From: Streptomyces sp. WAC 01529
Lineage (GTDB): Bacteria; Actinomycetota; Actinomycetes; Streptomycetales; Streptomycetaceae
DNA: 64,000 bases
Assembly (NCBI RefSeq): GCF_003945545.1
Contig: NZ_CP029617.1
Location: 806,001 to 870,000 of the forward strand
Reading direction: 5' to 3'
Shown here: piece by piece, positions 49,892 to 57,953 of the stretch
Position numbering within the stretch: position 1 is the first letter of the stretch
Layout of the letters: every line of letters begins with the position of its first letter
Position numbers and translations under genes: made by a program
The notes under the pieces: model-generated
The model's input: the letters and a program-made list of their open reading frames with translations, nothing else
Databases searched by the model: none
Told to the model about the DNA's origin: nothing

Positions 49892-50343
49892 GGGCCGAAC
49901 TCCTCGCGGTAGTCGGGGTGGTCGTCATAGGGCAGGGCGAGCAGGCGCAGCGCCTCGATCTCGTCAGGGTTCGTCTCCGGGCACAGCCCCGCCTCGATCG
50001 CTTCCGCGCCGTGGCAACAGCCCCATTCGCCATCGATCTTTGCTTCGTAGTTGAAGATCGCGGCAATGATCCGCCGCTTCGCCTCGATCTCCTTGAGGAC
50101 GCGGGCCGGATCATGGCGGGCGATATGGGCGGCCTGGTGGAAGTCGGCTGCCGCCCGGTCCTGGGCATGCATCCGCTCCGGGTCGAAACCGAACTCGACG
50201 ATCGGCCGCTCACCGGAGGCGAATACCACGCCACCGCTGCGGTCGAACATGTCGTAATGCCAGGCGTCGCGCCCGGCCTTCTCCGCAGCCTCAGCTTCTT
50301 CGTCGTACCGCGCCCGCAGGAACGCAGGCAGGTCGGCGGTCAC
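49888..50343 (-). CDS. DUF6221-family protein
   Basis: 151 aa from GTG 50343 (GTGA overlap). DLPAFLRARYDEEAEAAEKA, then HIARHDPARVLKEIEAKRRI, and C-terminal LRLLALPYDDHPDYREEF are hallmarks of DUF6221, a family very common in Streptomyces phages and mobile elements. Function unknown. Confidence 0.8.
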   Translation of the reverse strand: MTADLPAFLRARYDEEAEAAEKAGRDAWHYDMFDRSGGVVFASGERPIVEFGFDPERMHAQDRAAADFHQAAHIARHDPARVLKEIEAKRRIIAAIFNYEAKIDGEWGCCHGAEAIEAGLCPETNPDEIEALRLLALPYDDHPDYREEFGP

Positions 50344-50534
50344 TGCACCCCGCCCTTCGGGGCTTCGCCATCCACGGTGATCTCCATGCTCCGCAGCTGC
50401 CCGCCGAAGGTGATCCGCACCTTCGGCGAGCCGGTGCCCGCCGCCCCGGCCGCGCGGACCTGGCGGCAGAAGGCCTCGATCTCGTCCAGGGTCATGACCT
50501 TGTCTGCCGCCGCGTGCTTGATCGTCTGTGTCAT
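50340..50534 (-). CDS. Small phage protein
   Basis: 64 aa from ATG 50534 (ATGA overlap upstream, GTGA downstream). MTLDEIEAFCRQVRAAGA then PKVRITFGGQLRSMEITVDG suggests a helix plus two strands. Unknown function. Confidence 0.65.
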   Translation of the reverse strand: MTQTIKHAAADKVMTLDEIEAFCRQVRAAGAAGTGSPKVRITFGGQLRSMEITVDGEAPKGGVQ

Positions 50535-51253
50535 AGGTCCTCCAGCAACTTGATCCAGTCCCATCTGAAGTACTTCGTACCGCACGGCGCCGCCTCGGGA
50601 GTCCCGATGCAGCGCACATCCGTTGACGCATCACCAGCAACGATCAGCGCGCCCCCGCAGTCGCCGCAGAGGACATCGGCCAGCATCGCCATCGGCGAGT
50701 CGTAGCCGAGGATGATCCGCGCCGTGCGGACGCGCTTGCGCAAGTCCTCCTTGATCCCGTAGACGAGATCGTCGTGCCCGGCTTCGCCCGCCATCGCACA
50801 CCAGTCAGGAATGGCCCGCAGCGCACTGAGCACGGTGACGCCCTTCCGCTCGCCATGCCCGGGATAGAGCACCGCGCGAAGGGCGTCGTAATAGTCGTGG
50901 GCATCGGCTCTAATGGTCAGCAGCAGCGCCAGCGCCTCACCATTCCCAGGCGGATTGGAGTGCGGCCTGTCAATGGCTCCTATGCCGTCACCGCCCGCCT
51001 TCGATACCGGCTCGGTGACAGCTTCCTGCAACTGGACGATCAGGCTGGGCAATTGCAGGGTCCGGGCCCGCGCCTCGACAGCAGCAGGGCATTCGCATTC
51101 ATGATGCCTGCGTCTGCCGGGCGGCATAGACGATCTCCGTATCTGGCACAGCGTCACATGCTGTGTGACCGGCACCTGGTATTCGATCCGCTCCTCCCAG
51201 CCGCTGACGAGCTGCCGAACGAGATCGGCGATGAACTCGGGATCACTCGCCAT
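50531..51253 (-). CDS. Unknown protein with two Cys clusters
   Basis: 240 aa. An N-terminal cluster HVTLCQIRRSSMPPGRR-HHECECPA and a C-terminal LCGDCGGALIVAG ... RCIGTPEAAPCG zinc-ribbon frame a helical middle (ALALLLTIRADAHDYYDALR). The layout resembles phage proteins that recognise nucleic acids. Coupled to its neighbours by overlaps. Confidence 0.65.
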   Translation of the reverse strand: MASDPEFIADLVRQLVSGWEERIEYQVPVTQHVTLCQIRRSSMPPGRRRHHECECPAAVEARARTLQLPSLIVQLQEAVTEPVSKAGGDGIGAIDRPHSNPPGNGEALALLLTIRADAHDYYDALRAVLYPGHGERKGVTVLSALRAIPDWCAMAGEAGHDDLVYGIKEDLRKRVRTARIILGYDSPMAMLADVLCGDCGGALIVAGDASTDVRCIGTPEAAPCGTKYFRWDWIKLLEDL

Positions 51254-51392
51254 CAATGCCGCCCGAGTAGCCGTGCGGCTTGCTGGCGCCGTGCTGGCAG
51301 TCGCAGCCGGGGCGGGCGGCATGGCCCTGCTCGGGGAACTCCCGTGCGGCGACGGGGCGGTCGGCGGCCCATGTGCAGTGCTCGCAGATCAT
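51243..51392 (-). CDS. Small Cys-rich protein
   Basis: 49 aa from ATG 51392, which overlaps the stop of the gene upstream (ATGA). ICEHCTWAADRP and PGCDCQHGASKPHG contain CxxC and CxC pairs, a possible zinc site. Overlaps the next gene by 11 nt. Confidence 0.5.
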   Translation of the reverse strand: MICEHCTWAADRPVAAREFPEQGHAARPGCDCQHGASKPHGYSGGIDGE

Positions 51393-51553
51393 GAGCGCCT
51401 GCCGATACCGAGCCTCGCCAGCCGGGTGAGGCGGCGAGCCTCCGCCTCGAACGCCCTGGGCTCGTGGAACGGGCACTCAGTGACCGCCACCTTCACCTGT
51501 GCCGGATGCCGTGAGGAGTGCAGCAGTTCGATCAGTTTCCAGAAGTCCAGCAC
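51389..51553 (-). CDS. Small helical protein
   Basis: 54 aa from GTG 51553, with AGAGGAA upstream. LDFWKLIELLHSSRHPAQVK then CPFHEPRAFEAEARRLTRLA. Its stop forms ATGA with the next gene. No family recognised. Confidence 0.55.
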   Translation of the reverse strand: MLDFWKLIELLHSSRHPAQVKVAVTECPFHEPRAFEAEARRLTRLARLGIGRRS

Positions 51554-51632
51554 GGTTCCTCTTCCTGATCATGAAGGAGCGGCCCCTGAAGGCCGCTGAA
51601 GGGTTCAGGGTCGCCGGGGCCCGTCACGCGGC

Positions 51633-52175
51633 CTACAGGCCGTCAGAAGCGCACACAGGCACGCGCACGGGGCACACGTCGTGAACGGCCCAGTGGTAGC
51701 TGTCGTGGTCGATGGCCATGTACGGCTCGCCGCCCTCGATGAGGCGGCGGCAGGTCCGGCAGCGGTGCGGCCAGCTCCTGGAAGGGCGGGGCGTCACAGC
51801 GCTCGCAGGACCCGCCTGAGGCATCGCGGAGGCACAGGGCGGGTCCGGGCGCCCGATAGCGGTCACACGGGCCCGGGGAGCGTCCACGGCCACCTCGGTG
51901 ACGCCCATGGCGTCCTGGCCGCGTGCGCCGCACGCATGCGACGCCACGATGTCGCACGGTGTGGCCGACACGGCGGCGGTCCGCAGCCGCAGCTTCCAGG
52001 GCCGGCCGGACCGGGTGATGACGTCGTACGTCCAGCGGCCCGCGATCAGCGCGGCCCGGTAGCTCTCCGCGTCCAGCGGGATGGGGTCCGCCGCCGCGGC
52101 AAGTCCCGAGACCTGAGCGGCCAGCACGACGCTTCCGCAGCGGTTGCAAGTCGCGATCTTGATTTCTGTGTCCAT
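51633..52175 (-). CDS. Zinc-finger-containing unknown protein
   Basis: 180 aa. N-terminal TCNRCGSVVLAAQ pairs with a mid-protein CDIVASHACGA; the C-terminal part has HRCRTCRRLIEGGEPYMAID. The middle (SYRAALIAGRWTYDVITRSG) has wing-like strands. A nucleic-acid-binding role is plausible; no family found. It is the first gene after the origin-like repeats. Confidence 0.6.
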   Translation of the reverse strand: MDTEIKIATCNRCGSVVLAAQVSGLAAAADPIPLDAESYRAALIAGRWTYDVITRSGRPWKLRLRTAAVSATPCDIVASHACGARGQDAMGVTEVAVDAPRARVTAIGRPDPPCASAMPQAGPASAVTPRPSRSWPHRCRTCRRLIEGGEPYMAIDHDSYHWAVHDVCPVRVPVCASDGL

Positions 52176-52229
52176 GAGGCTTCGCGTAGCCGTAGCAAGA
52201 TCCTTTCTCTTTTGATCTTCGCAACGTGT

Positions 52230-52525
52230 CCGGAACCGGTCCGTGGCCCCCGTCCTTATAGGACGGACGGGGGAGGACCACTAGAGACCAGTCCTGACCT
52301 GGGCAAACGTCCGGAGTGGTCCGGGACCACTAAAAGACCGGTCCTGAGCGGTCCGGGACCGGTCCGGGGACCACTCGAAAAATGTACTGATAAGGGCTCT
52401 GACCTGGTCGTATACAAAAATCCGGCCCTCACTGGCCGGTGAGGTGGTCCTGGACGAACACGGACCGGTCCTCTGTACAGTGGTCCTCGATCTTGGTCCC
52501 CTCGTAGGGGACCGGTCCCGGACCA
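52230..52525. repeat. Iteron-like GGACCGGTCC / GTGGTCC repeats (candidate replication origin)
   Basis: ACCGGTCC or ACCAGTCC cores appear near 52235, 52288, 52337, 52359, 52464 and 52511. GTGGTCC or GGACCAC elements appear near 52274, 52317, 52368, 52444 and 52480, including the perfect palindrome GTGGTCCGGGACCAC at 52317-52331. A short AT-richer stretch (GAAAAATGTACTGATAAG) lies among them. The array covers the last 37 codons of the RepA-like gene and the following 190 bp. Confidence 0.65.
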
Positions 52526-53811
52526 TGGGCGGTCCGAGTTCCCGCCTTCGACGCCACGAGATGGCCCTGCGCAGTCAGCCACTCGATCGTCCACAGAATC
52601 CGGTCCGTCGCGCCCGTGACGCCCTGGCGGATCGCCCGCGCACTGCACCCCGGATTGCCCGCCACAAACCCCGTGACGGCCTCGCACAGCTTCTGCGGCG
52701 GTGCGTCCTCAAAGCCCCGCGCCTCCGCATCGTCGTGGGGCCAGGCAGGCCAGACGTTCGCGGTCGGCGCCGCCTTGCCCTCGAAGTCGATGACCATGTC
52801 CGCGAACCACTGGGGGCGCGGTCCGGGGACCGCGTGGGCGCGCACCCACGCCCCGCGGTCCTTCTCGACTCTCAGGCGGCTCTTGCCCTTCATGTTCTTG
52901 CCGATGGGCTTGATCAGCTCCAGGAGGTAGCTGACCCCGGTGAGCGCGGACCGCTTGTGCTGGCTGCCGATGGCCCGTTTCTCGCCGTGCGGTACGTGAT
53001 CGAGGACCACCACAGCCCAGTCGGCAGCAGCGAAAGGTTTCGTCACCTTCGCGTGCCACGCCGCGACGTCGTTCTCCAGCCGGCCGTCCAGTCCCTCGTG
53101 GGACATGGCCTCGGTCATGCCGTCAAACACCGCCAGTGAGCCCCGCACTTCGATCAGCTCTTGCAGCCCCTCCTCGTCCGCGGCCGTGAGCGGCCCGGTG
53201 GGATTGCGGTAGTGGAAGAAGGCCATCACGTCCTCACGTCTGGCTCCGAGCAGCTTCAGGCGCCGCACGATCGAGGTCGCGTCGTCCTCGAAGTCGATGT
53301 AGGCGACGTGGTGGTGAGAGGTGATCTCCTGGACGGCCACGAGGCAGGACAGCCACGATTTGCCCGCCTCGGATTCGGCGTGGACGCCGTTCAGCTTCCC
53401 CCGGTAGAACAGCCCGATGGGCATGTCCCCCGAGAGGTAGCCGACTTCCGTACGGGTTTCGTCTTCTGCGGCATCCCATGCCGCCGCGATGTCAATGGGC
53501 GCCCAGGCACGGGGCATTGCTTCCCGCTGCCGCGCCGCATCGATTTCCGCGCCTTCGCGGCGCTGCTGGAGTACGTCAGCCCATTCGGCGGCTCCTTTCC
53601 TGCGGCGCCCCTCTTCGTCCTGCCGGATTTCCTCACGCCGCCGCTGGACGACTCCGAGGAATTCCGGCAGCAGTGGCGGGGGTATCTGCGGTTCGACCAG
53701 CCGGACCTGGTCGTCAAGGCCGAGCGTGGCTGCGTAGTCGGCGAGCGTATAGAGGATCAAAGGGAAGGCGGGCGCGTGGCCGTCCTGATCCGCTGTCTCC
53801 GTCACGGCCAC
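52429..53811 (-). CDS. RepA/RecA-like AAA ATPase (replicative helicase-like) with C-terminal winged helix
   Basis: 460 aa. The N-terminal 110 residues are helical. Walker A is GVHAESEAGKSWLSCLVAVQ (Lys151), Walker B SLAVFDGMTEAM, and the later VVLDHVPHG follows the RecA-fold pattern of phage and plasmid RepA/AAA_25 helicases. The C-terminus (CEAVTGFVAGNPGCSARAIR, WTIEWLTAQGHLVASKAG) is a winged helix that could bind the origin. The iteron-like repeats overlap and follow its 3' end, as in many iteron replicons. Confidence 0.8.
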   Translation of the reverse strand: MAVTETADQDGHAPAFPLILYTLADYAATLGLDDQVRLVEPQIPPPLLPEFLGVVQRRREEIRQDEEGRRRKGAAEWADVLQQRREGAEIDAARQREAMPRAWAPIDIAAAWDAAEDETRTEVGYLSGDMPIGLFYRGKLNGVHAESEAGKSWLSCLVAVQEITSHHHVAYIDFEDDATSIVRRLKLLGARREDVMAFFHYRNPTGPLTAADEEGLQELIEVRGSLAVFDGMTEAMSHEGLDGRLENDVAAWHAKVTKPFAAADWAVVVLDHVPHGEKRAIGSQHKRSALTGVSYLLELIKPIGKNMKGKSRLRVEKDRGAWVRAHAVPGPRPQWFADMVIDFEGKAAPTANVWPAWPHDDAEARGFEDAPPQKLCEAVTGFVAGNPGCSARAIRQGVTGATDRILWTIEWLTAQGHLVASKAGTRTAHGPGPVPYEGTKIEDHCTEDRSVFVQDHLTGQ

Positions 53812-53864
53812 GCGCCTTTCCTGTTGTTGCTGTCACCGGGTGCTGCGATCAATGACGGGTGGTC

Positions 53865-54476
53865 TCATGCCGCTTCTTCCAGTAGAGGACGTACGTCGTC
53901 AGCGGTGATGATCCGGGCTTTCCACAGGACGCTCACGGCATGCGGCTCGCTGAATGCGTACAGGTCATCCAGCATGCGCTCGTAGGCGGCGCCGTGGCCC
54001 CGGGGCGCCCGCTCGCCCCTGAGCAGCCGCAGCAGAGAACGCGCGTGATTGCGCGTCGTGTTGTTGCGCGGCGGCAGCGGCTGCCCCCTCACCGGGCTGA
54101 TGTCGCCCGTGGCCAGGGCAACCGCGACCGCCGCCGCGGTGCTGGCGACCCCGTAGCGGCGGCGCAGCCGCACCAGGCAGCCGTGGACGGCGTCGCGGGT
54201 GAGGGCCAGTTGCTCAGCTGCCTCGTCGGCCGTCTCGCCGTCGGCGACGGCCTGGAGGATGCCCAAACCGCCGCCGCGCCGGGGCCGCCGCACTACCGGC
54301 GCAAGCTCCAACGCCGCTTTTCGCTCGCGCCGCCTGTGCTCCTGGCTCCTGCGGTGGCTGCACGGCAGGCAGTAGCGCGTCGTGTGGCCGCACTTGCGCT
54401 TGTAGAACCCGACGTTGGCAGGGTCGGTGAGGTCGTGCAGGCCTGCCCCGCACACGCTGCGCCTAGCCGGGGGCAT
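53865..54476 (-). CDS. Zinc-ribbon plus HTH (GerE/sigma-4-like) regulator
   Basis: 203 aa from ATG 54476. N-terminal Cys/His cluster: SVCGAGLHDL, YKRKCGHTTRYCLPCSHRRS. Then an HTH segment, LQAVADGETADEAAEQLALT with RDAVHGCLVRLRRRYGVAST, similar to LuxR/GerE or sigma region 4 helices. The C-terminus is helical. It could be a phage transcription activator. Starts inside its upstream neighbour (14-nt overlap). Confidence 0.65.
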   Translation of the reverse strand: MPPARRSVCGAGLHDLTDPANVGFYKRKCGHTTRYCLPCSHRRSQEHRRRERKAALELAPVVRRPRRGGGLGILQAVADGETADEAAEQLALTRDAVHGCLVRLRRRYGVASTAAAVAVALATGDISPVRGQPLPPRNNTTRNHARSLLRLLRGERAPRGHGAAYERMLDDLYAFSEPHAVSVLWKARIITADDVRPLLEEAA

Positions 54477-54663
54477 GGCCCTGAGCCTGACGCGGTATGG
54501 CGCCCCGGGCCGCGGTTTCGCCGGGGGCTGCCGTGAAGGAGCCGGGGCAGCGAGTGCGCACGGCACTCTGCGAGAACAGACGCATCTCGTGTCCGGCGAA
54601 GCACGGCCCCCGCCGGGAGACGACGACATCGGGCTGTGCGCCGCAGCGCGGGCAGCGGGTCAT
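54463..54663 (-). CDS. Small zinc-ribbon protein
   Basis: 66 aa from ATG 54663 (ATGA overlap). TRCPRCGAQPDVVVSRRGPC and AVRTRCPGS give the Cys set. Basic C-terminus. Unknown. Confidence 0.55.
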   Translation of the reverse strand: MTRCPRCGAQPDVVVSRRGPCFAGHEMRLFSQSAVRTRCPGSFTAAPGETAARGAIPRQAQGHAPG

Positions 54664-55112
54664 GAGCCTCCTCCCCATACCGGCCGGACCCAGAGGTAGC
54701 TGCCGGTGCCTGATTCGCCCGTCCATCTGCGGCCGCAGGAGCAGCGGTGCGTACCGTCGCATCCCCTGCGGTGGCAGATGCAGCTGATGTCCGTGGCGTC
54801 GCATGCCCCGCCAGGGGACGTCTCCACGGGCATGAAATCCACCTGCGCGAAGGCGCCGCGTCCTGCTTCGTCGAACTCGCTGAGGCTGTGGCCCGCCTCT
54901 TTGCCCGGCGCGACCCATGACCAGTCGCCGCTGTCGTCCGCCGGGGCGCCCGGCGCGGACTGGCCGCCCCGGCACGGGATCAGCTTGTACCCCTGTTTCA
55001 CGCCCACGGTGAAGTGCTCCCGCAAAACAAGATCCCCCTGGCTGTCCTTCACCAGGGGGATCTCCTTGCGGCAGCGCGGGCAGGCGCCCGCTGCTGGATC
55101 TTTACTCTTCAT
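54660..55112 (-). CDS. Protein with two zinc-binding clusters
   Basis: 150 aa. N-terminal GACPRCRKEIPLV and C-terminal CICHRRGCDGTHRCSCGRRW flank an acidic middle. The VLREHFTVGVKQGYKLIPCR segment resembles small phage zinc-finger proteins. Function unknown. Confidence 0.6.
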   Translation of the reverse strand: MKSKDPAAGACPRCRKEIPLVKDSQGDLVLREHFTVGVKQGYKLIPCRGGQSAPGAPADDSGDWSWVAPGKEAGHSLSEFDEAGRGAFAQVDFMPVETSPGGACDATDISCICHRRGCDGTHRCSCGRRWTGESGTGSYLWVRPVWGGGS

Positions 55113-55383
55113 CGCCTTCCTCCTCGTCGTCTCCGGGTGCCTGCACCGGCTGGCCGCTCTCGTCGTAGACGATCGCGGTCTTCGTCTTGGGGTCGGTGAC
55201 GGGCTCCCATTCGTCCCCGAGTCCGAGCGAGTGGTCGCGCCCCCATCCGCTGCACTGCGCGCAGATGCCGGGGACGCCCTCCTCGTAGGCGAGATCGAGG
55301 ATCTTCTCCGGGTCGGTGGAATCCGTCTCGACGGTGACCGTCGCGGACGCGTAGCCGCTGAGCGGCACGGTGTACTTAGTCAT
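55102..55383 (-). CDS. Small acidic phage protein
   Basis: 93 aa. KYTVPLSGYASATVTVETDS, then DPEKILDLAYEEGVPGICAQ with CSGWGRDHSLGLGDEWEPVT, and an Asp/Glu tail. This layout is seen in several Streptomyces phages; function unknown. Confidence 0.65.
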   Translation of the reverse strand: MTKYTVPLSGYASATVTVETDSTDPEKILDLAYEEGVPGICAQCSGWGRDHSLGLGDEWEPVTDPKTKTAIVYDESGQPVQAPGDDEEEGDEE

Positions 55384-55612
55384 CGCTCTTCTCCTTCTGG
55401 GTGTGCGGCCTGGCGTCGCGGATGTGCCACGTCTGGTGGATGTCGCACCCGTCGCTGCCGTCACAGGTCTCTGCGACCAGCCCCAGCCCCGCCGCTTCGT
55501 CAGCCGTGATGACCCGCCGTTCCATCGGCTGGTAGGGCGAGGCGTCTGCCGGTGCGGCGGGGTGGCGCAGGCACCACCAGATGTCGCGCCAGAAGGCGGT
55601 GATCGCTTTCAC
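55376..55612 (-). CDS. Small Trp/Cys-containing protein
   Basis: 78 aa: AFWRDIWWCLRHPAAPADAS, ITADEAAGLGLVAETCDGSD, CDIHQTWHIRDARPH. No family recognised. Overlaps both neighbours (8 and 4 nt). Confidence 0.6.
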   Translation of the reverse strand: MKAITAFWRDIWWCLRHPAAPADASPYQPMERRVITADEAAGLGLVAETCDGSDGCDIHQTWHIRDARPHTQKEKSDD

Positions 55613-56079
55613 GGCCGCTCCTCTCGGTCTGTCGCCTGGACGCGCCAGGCGACCGGGTCGTGCTTGGCGTCGCGGTGCGGCATGACGATCTGGCTGCCGT
55701 GCAGGCCGTAGCCGATGACTGTGCCCGGGGGCAGGTGCGGGTTTCCGGGAGATATCCCGGAGGGGCAGCCCGCGCAGCCGTCGCCTTCGTGGCGGCCGTG
55801 CTCGCAGCGGTCAAGGTCGGCGAGTACCCGGGCCATCTCGTCAGCCCGGCGGCCGTCCGGACCGGTGACGGTGCCCTGCTCGGTTCGCGTCAGGGTGTGT
55901 TCGATGCCCGCGATGGCTGCGGTGACCTTGGCGTGGAGCGGTGAAAAGAACACGTCGGTGGCGCAGTGAAGGGCGGCGTTCATGTGGGCATGGGCGGACA
56001 GGTGGGACTGTGCATCGACCAGGGCGTGGCGGGCTTTCTCCAGCTCCCGCCGCAGGTCTGTGATCGCGGACTCGCTCAT
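55609..56079 (-). CDS. Coiled-coil/zinc phage protein
   Basis: 156 aa. N-terminal coil (LRRELEKARHALVDAQSHLS), middle helix (FFSPLHAKVTAAIAGIEHTL), then CEHGRHEGDGCAGCPSG, and a C-terminal region GTVIGYGLHGSQIVMPHRDA. The Cys/His cluster could hold zinc. No assigned family. Confidence 0.6.
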   Translation of the reverse strand: MSESAITDLRRELEKARHALVDAQSHLSAHAHMNAALHCATDVFFSPLHAKVTAAIAGIEHTLTRTEQGTVTGPDGRRADEMARVLADLDRCEHGRHEGDGCAGCPSGISPGNPHLPPGTVIGYGLHGSQIVMPHRDAKHDPVAWRVQATDREERP

Positions 56080-56330
56080 CCCCGCCCCCCTTCGATCCTC
56101 AGCGCCACGTCTTCGAGCACCGCGTTCAGGTACCGCTCCGCTCCATCGACGGGCTCGCGCACCTTCGCGGCGCGGACGAAGGCGGCGCTGGCGGCGCCAA
56201 GGTCACTCGCCAGGTGTTCGGCGAGGTGTTGCCGCGCCTGCGCCCGCCGCAGCACATCCCAGTGGGCGGCCTTGTTGAAGCTGACCAACGAGTCGTAGAT
56301 GCGCTCCTGAAACCGATGCCGCGCGCTCAT
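56076..56330 (-). CDS. Small helical protein
   Basis: 84 aa, helical throughout (FQERIYDSLVSFNKAAHWDV, RAQARQHLAEHLASDLGAAS). ATGA overlaps both sides. Unknown. Confidence 0.6.
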   Translation of the reverse strand: MSARHRFQERIYDSLVSFNKAAHWDVLRRAQARQHLAEHLASDLGAASAAFVRAAKVREPVDGAERYLNAVLEDVALRIEGGRG

Positions 56331-56809
56331 TCCTCACCCCTCTCGACCTTGATCGCGGCCCGTTCCAGGGCGCGGTTGACCCGTTCGTCGCTGTAGCTGA
56401 CGACCGTCCTCAGCCGCCTGCCGCGTACGGTCTCGGCTGCCTCGCGGCGCACTTCGTCGCGGTAGGCGTCGATCAGCTGGGCGATGTCATGCATTGACCA
56501 GTCCCAGGGCTTCAGCCAGATGAGCCTGTCGCGTGCGCTGGGCTCAGGCGTCGTGCCTCCCGCCGGTGGCCTGCCCGAGCCGGGGCACTTGACGCCCCAG
56601 TTGTGATCCTGGAGCACGCCCTCCTTGGTGACAGGGGTGGACGGGTGCGTGCACTCGCTGCACGCACCCGTCTCCGACGGCGGCCGACGGGAGCCGGGGC
56701 ACTGTTCGGGCCGGTCGTGGGAGTAGAGGACTCCCTGCTTGGTGACACGGATGCCGCCAGGGTGTGCGCACTCGGTGCACGGGAAAAGGGCGGGCGTCTG
56801 CTCAGGCAT
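56327..56809 (-). CDS. Protein with tandemly duplicated CxxC-H-C zinc motif
   Basis: 160 aa. Two copies of one ~38-residue unit: CTECAHPGGIRVTKQGVLYS then HDRPEQCPGSRRPPSE; CSECTHPSTPVTKEGVLQDH then NWGVKCPGSGRPPAG. The pattern CxxC-x-HP-VTKxGVL-H-CPGSxRPP suggests two identical zinc-binding folds. The C-terminal 70 residues are helical (AQLIDAYRDEVRREAAETVR). Confidence 0.7.
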   Translation of the reverse strand: MPEQTPALFPCTECAHPGGIRVTKQGVLYSHDRPEQCPGSRRPPSETGACSECTHPSTPVTKEGVLQDHNWGVKCPGSGRPPAGGTTPEPSARDRLIWLKPWDWSMHDIAQLIDAYRDEVRREAAETVRGRRLRTVVSYSDERVNRALERAAIKVERGEE

Positions 56810-57068
56810 CGCGCCTCTCCCCCACGAACCGGGCGTACAGGAGCGCCTTGCCGTTGGCGGTGCGTGCCAGCGCCTCGAAGGCGCCCGCGGGCTGGTAGAC
56901 AGCGGTGATGCCCCGCTTGATACGGTACGCGGCGGTGCTGGCGGTGCCGATACGGGCGTGCTCCGCGATCACGGCCCACTCGCCGGGCCTCGCCTTCAGG
57001 CCCTCAGCGATGACGCGGTGGTCCACACCCGTGCCCTGGCGCTGCCGCGGCGGGTCTTCGAATCTCAT
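56802..57068 (-). CDS. Small phage protein, possible substrate-binding/wing domain
   Basis: 88 aa: HRVIAEGLKARPGEWAVIAE, TASTAAYRIKRGITAVYQPA, GKALLYARFVGERRD. The RPGEWAVIAE...AAYRIKRG pattern recurs in small proteins of Streptomyces phages. Its start overlaps the stop of the SsgA-like gene (TGATG), so the two are coupled. Confidence 0.65.
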   Translation of the reverse strand: MRFEDPPRQRQGTGVDHRVIAEGLKARPGEWAVIAEHARIGTASTAAYRIKRGITAVYQPAGAFEALARTANGKALLYARFVGERRDA

Positions 57069-57475
57069 CAGGCTGCCTTTCCGAAGATCTTGTCCAGTTC
57101 GGCGCCGACGTCAATGCCGTCCAGCTCGCAGCCGAGCGGCACCATCGCGTAGGACAGGGTGAGGAACGCCTCGATCTGCCCGGCCTCCGCGTGCAGGTGC
57201 GCTTCCCCTTCGGGGCTGCACAGCCGGATATGGATACCGCCGTCGCACGGCCAGACGGTGACGTCGCCGCGTCCGGCGCCCGCGGGGGTGGTAATGCCGT
57301 CGGCGAGCGTGTCGCGGGCCAGGGTCCACTCGATGCGCTCGCCGGTGCTCGTGGCGCCGATGTCGAGCATCACCGCGTAAGGGTCTTCGGGGTCGTAGTG
57401 CAGGTACGAGGCGTCCAGCTCGTGCACGCGGCTGTCGTCCAGGATGTGTTCGAGGTTGATGGGTACGGTTATCAC
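57068..57475 (-). CDS. SsgA-like sporulation/cell-division protein (SALP family)
   Basis: 135 aa, normal for the family. VHELDASYLHYDPEDPYAVM, then ERIEWTLARDTLADGITTPA, RGDVTVWPCDGGIHIRLCSP, EGEAHLHAEAG and EAFLTLSYAMVPLG are the SsgA signature order. SALPs of Streptomyces control septum placement, FtsZ recruitment and autolytic spore separation. A copy within a phage early operon, with overlaps on both sides, is unexpected and may alter host septation. Confidence 0.88.
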   Translation of the reverse strand: MITVPINLEHILDDSRVHELDASYLHYDPEDPYAVMLDIGATSTGERIEWTLARDTLADGITTPAGAGRGDVTVWPCDGGIHIRLCSPEGEAHLHAEAGQIEAFLTLSYAMVPLGCELDGIDVGAELDKIFGKAA

Positions 57476-57723
57476 TGCTCCCCCTCGGGGATGCGGACGC
57501 CCCCACCGGGGACGGGAATGTGTTCGGTGGGGGCGTCGTCGATGTTCGGATCAAGTCCCGTCACCGGGACGTCGGTTGCTTCGCGCGGACCGCGGGGCAC
57601 CGCCCGCTGCCACAGGCTGCGGTGCTCACCGCGGCGCCGGCCGGTGGGGCGCAGCGCGGACACGGTGTAGCCCGCCGCTCCCCCGGTGGCGCCGCACACC
57701 GCGACGGCGAGCCAGTCGTTCAC
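57472..57723 (-). CDS. Small membrane protein
   Basis: 83 aa from GTG 57723, chosen because it overlaps the upstream stop (GTGA); a longer start at 57762 would overlap more deeply. One span, WLAVAVCGATGGAAGYTVSA, followed by a basic and then Pro-rich soluble part. It overlaps the SsgA-like gene by ATGA, so co-expression is likely. Confidence 0.6.
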   Translation of the reverse strand: MNDWLAVAVCGATGGAAGYTVSALRPTGRRRGEHRSLWQRAVPRGPREATDVPVTGLDPNIDDAPTEHIPVPGGGVRIPEGEQ

Positions 57724-57953
57724 GGGCAGATGCAGGGGTAGACGCGGTGGCAGTTCGGGCACGTCGGGACATTGCCGCTGCGCTCCTGCACCGCCACCAG
57801 GGCCATGAGGTGCGAGGCACCTTCACCGGACACCTGGTGCCTGCGCACGACGTGGTCCCACAGCTCGGAGAAGGACGTGTCTTCGTCGCCCGGCGCCACC
57901 CACGCTTCGTGAGTGCACGCCGCGACCGGGCAGGGCATGGTGCGGTCGCTCAT
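57720..57953 (-). CDS. C2H2-like zinc-finger protein
   Basis: 77 aa. CPVAACTHEAWVAP, then FSELWDHVVRRHQVSGEGAS gives a C-x4-C-x-H...H-x4-H arrangement; the C-terminus adds CPNCHRVYPCIC. Likely nucleic-acid or protein binding. Confidence 0.65.
   Translation of the reverse strand: MSDRTMPCPVAACTHEAWVAPGDEDTSFSELWDHVVRRHQVSGEGASHLMALVAVQERSGNVPTCPNCHRVYPCICP

Noticed and set aside
52196..52281. Leftward extension of the 51633 gene toward the origin-like repeats
   Set aside because: The longer frame is in a different phase; the ATG at 52175 begins the Cys-motif protein.
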